Below, one piece after another: positions 4,833 through 5,008 of a stretch of DNA of 5,008 bases. The stretch comes from Thermoplasmata archaeon (GTDB lineage: Archaea; Thermoplasmatota; Thermoplasmata; Thermoplasmatales; Thermoplasmataceae), in assembly GCA_021847855.1 (NCBI GenBank), contig JAJZOT010000160.1, positions 1-5,008 of the forward strand. The letters run 5' to 3'. The translations under genes and the position numbers were made by a program. The first letter of the stretch is position 1. The number at the start of each line of letters is the position of its first letter. Below the pieces are notes generated by a model that saw only the letters and a program-made list of their open reading frames with translations, was not told the origin of the DNA and did no database searches.

Positions 4833-5008
4833 AAGTAGAAAACGAGAGGGACAACAAGCTCCTACACAGGAGAGAGATTCGGTACAGGATTGTCTTCAAG
4901 AACGAAGCAACCCCGAGCAGGGAGAAAATAAAGGAGATCATTGCAAAGAACACCGGTTCCAAGAAGGAACTCATAATCATAGATAGGAATATTCAGGAAA
5001 CCGGAAAG
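4820..5008 (+). CDS. rps24e: 30S ribosomal protein S24e, C-terminus cut by window edge
   Basis: Small-subunit ribosomal protein shared by archaea and eukaryotes. The visible 63 codons begin MPELKVENERDNKLLHRREI. The next part, YRIVFKNEATPSREKIKEII (22-41), has the family's conserved RRE and ATPSR elements, then LIIIDRNIQETGK leads to the edge. Usual length is about 100 residues, so roughly the last third is missing. The ATG overlaps the kinase gene by 13 bases (stop at 4832), with a weak GGAT at 4807-4810 upstream, so translational coupling is likely. In many archaea the next gene is rps27ae; that lies outside this window. Confidence 0.94.
   Translation, partial: MPELKVENERDNKLLHRREIRYRIVFKNEATPSREKIKEIIAKNTGSKKELIIIDRNIQETGK

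Overview
The window is archaeal and most probably comes from a Thermoplasmata / Thermoplasmatales-type euryarchaeon. The evidence is a set of archaeal information-processing genes (NMD3-type protein, RNA polymerase Rpo7, Spt4, ribosomal protein S24e), a GTP-dependent dephospho-CoA kinase of the archaeal family, moderate A+T content, TATA boxes about 26 to 28 bases ahead of starts, and at least one gene that looks leaderless. The assignment to the order is inference from protein style only.

Left part, minus strand (1-2179): a two-gene unit reads right to left. An isovaleryl-CoA dehydrogenase-like flavoenzyme (2179 to 1022) is followed after only 3 bases by an NMD3-family zinc protein (1018 to the window edge). 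The dehydrogenase carries its catalytic glutamate at the isovaleryl-type position. Its probable TATA box sits about 27 bases before its ATG with no ribosome-binding site between them, so its transcript is probably leaderless.

Divergent intergenic region (2180-2505): it holds the dehydrogenase TATA box, a second minus-strand TATA-like box with a doubtful 37-codon ORF, a compound inverted repeat (2381-2438), and a plus-strand TATA box plus Shine-Dalgarno for the next gene.

Middle, plus strand (2506-3306): a membrane protein made of an N-terminal four-cysteine zinc ribbon, two transmembrane helices and a bacterial-PH-like (YdbS/YdbT-like) domain. The zinc ribbon is lost if the gene is started at its first ATG (2596). 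The open frame upstream has no ATG, GTG or TTG; the best-placed start is ACG at 2506, 8 bases after a GGAG.

Right part, plus strand (3307-5008): a 255-base leader region with two tandem TATA boxes, a possible 44-codon GTG-start ORF and a proximal TATA box, then a tightly packed operon: rpo7/rpoE (Rpo7), spt4 (elongation factor Spt4), GTP-dependent dephospho-CoA kinase and rps24e (cut by the edge). The genes are 7 bases apart or overlap by 23 and 13 bases. This order is a conserved archaeal neighbourhood that places transcription initiation/elongation factors, the last step of CoA synthesis and a small-subunit ribosomal protein under shared control.

I see no tRNA, rRNA, CRISPR, insertion sequence or other mobile element. 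The most noteworthy points are the hidden zinc ribbon with an apparent ACG start, the dehydrogenase-NMD3 pairing, and the unexplained structured or coding-looking intergenic segments.
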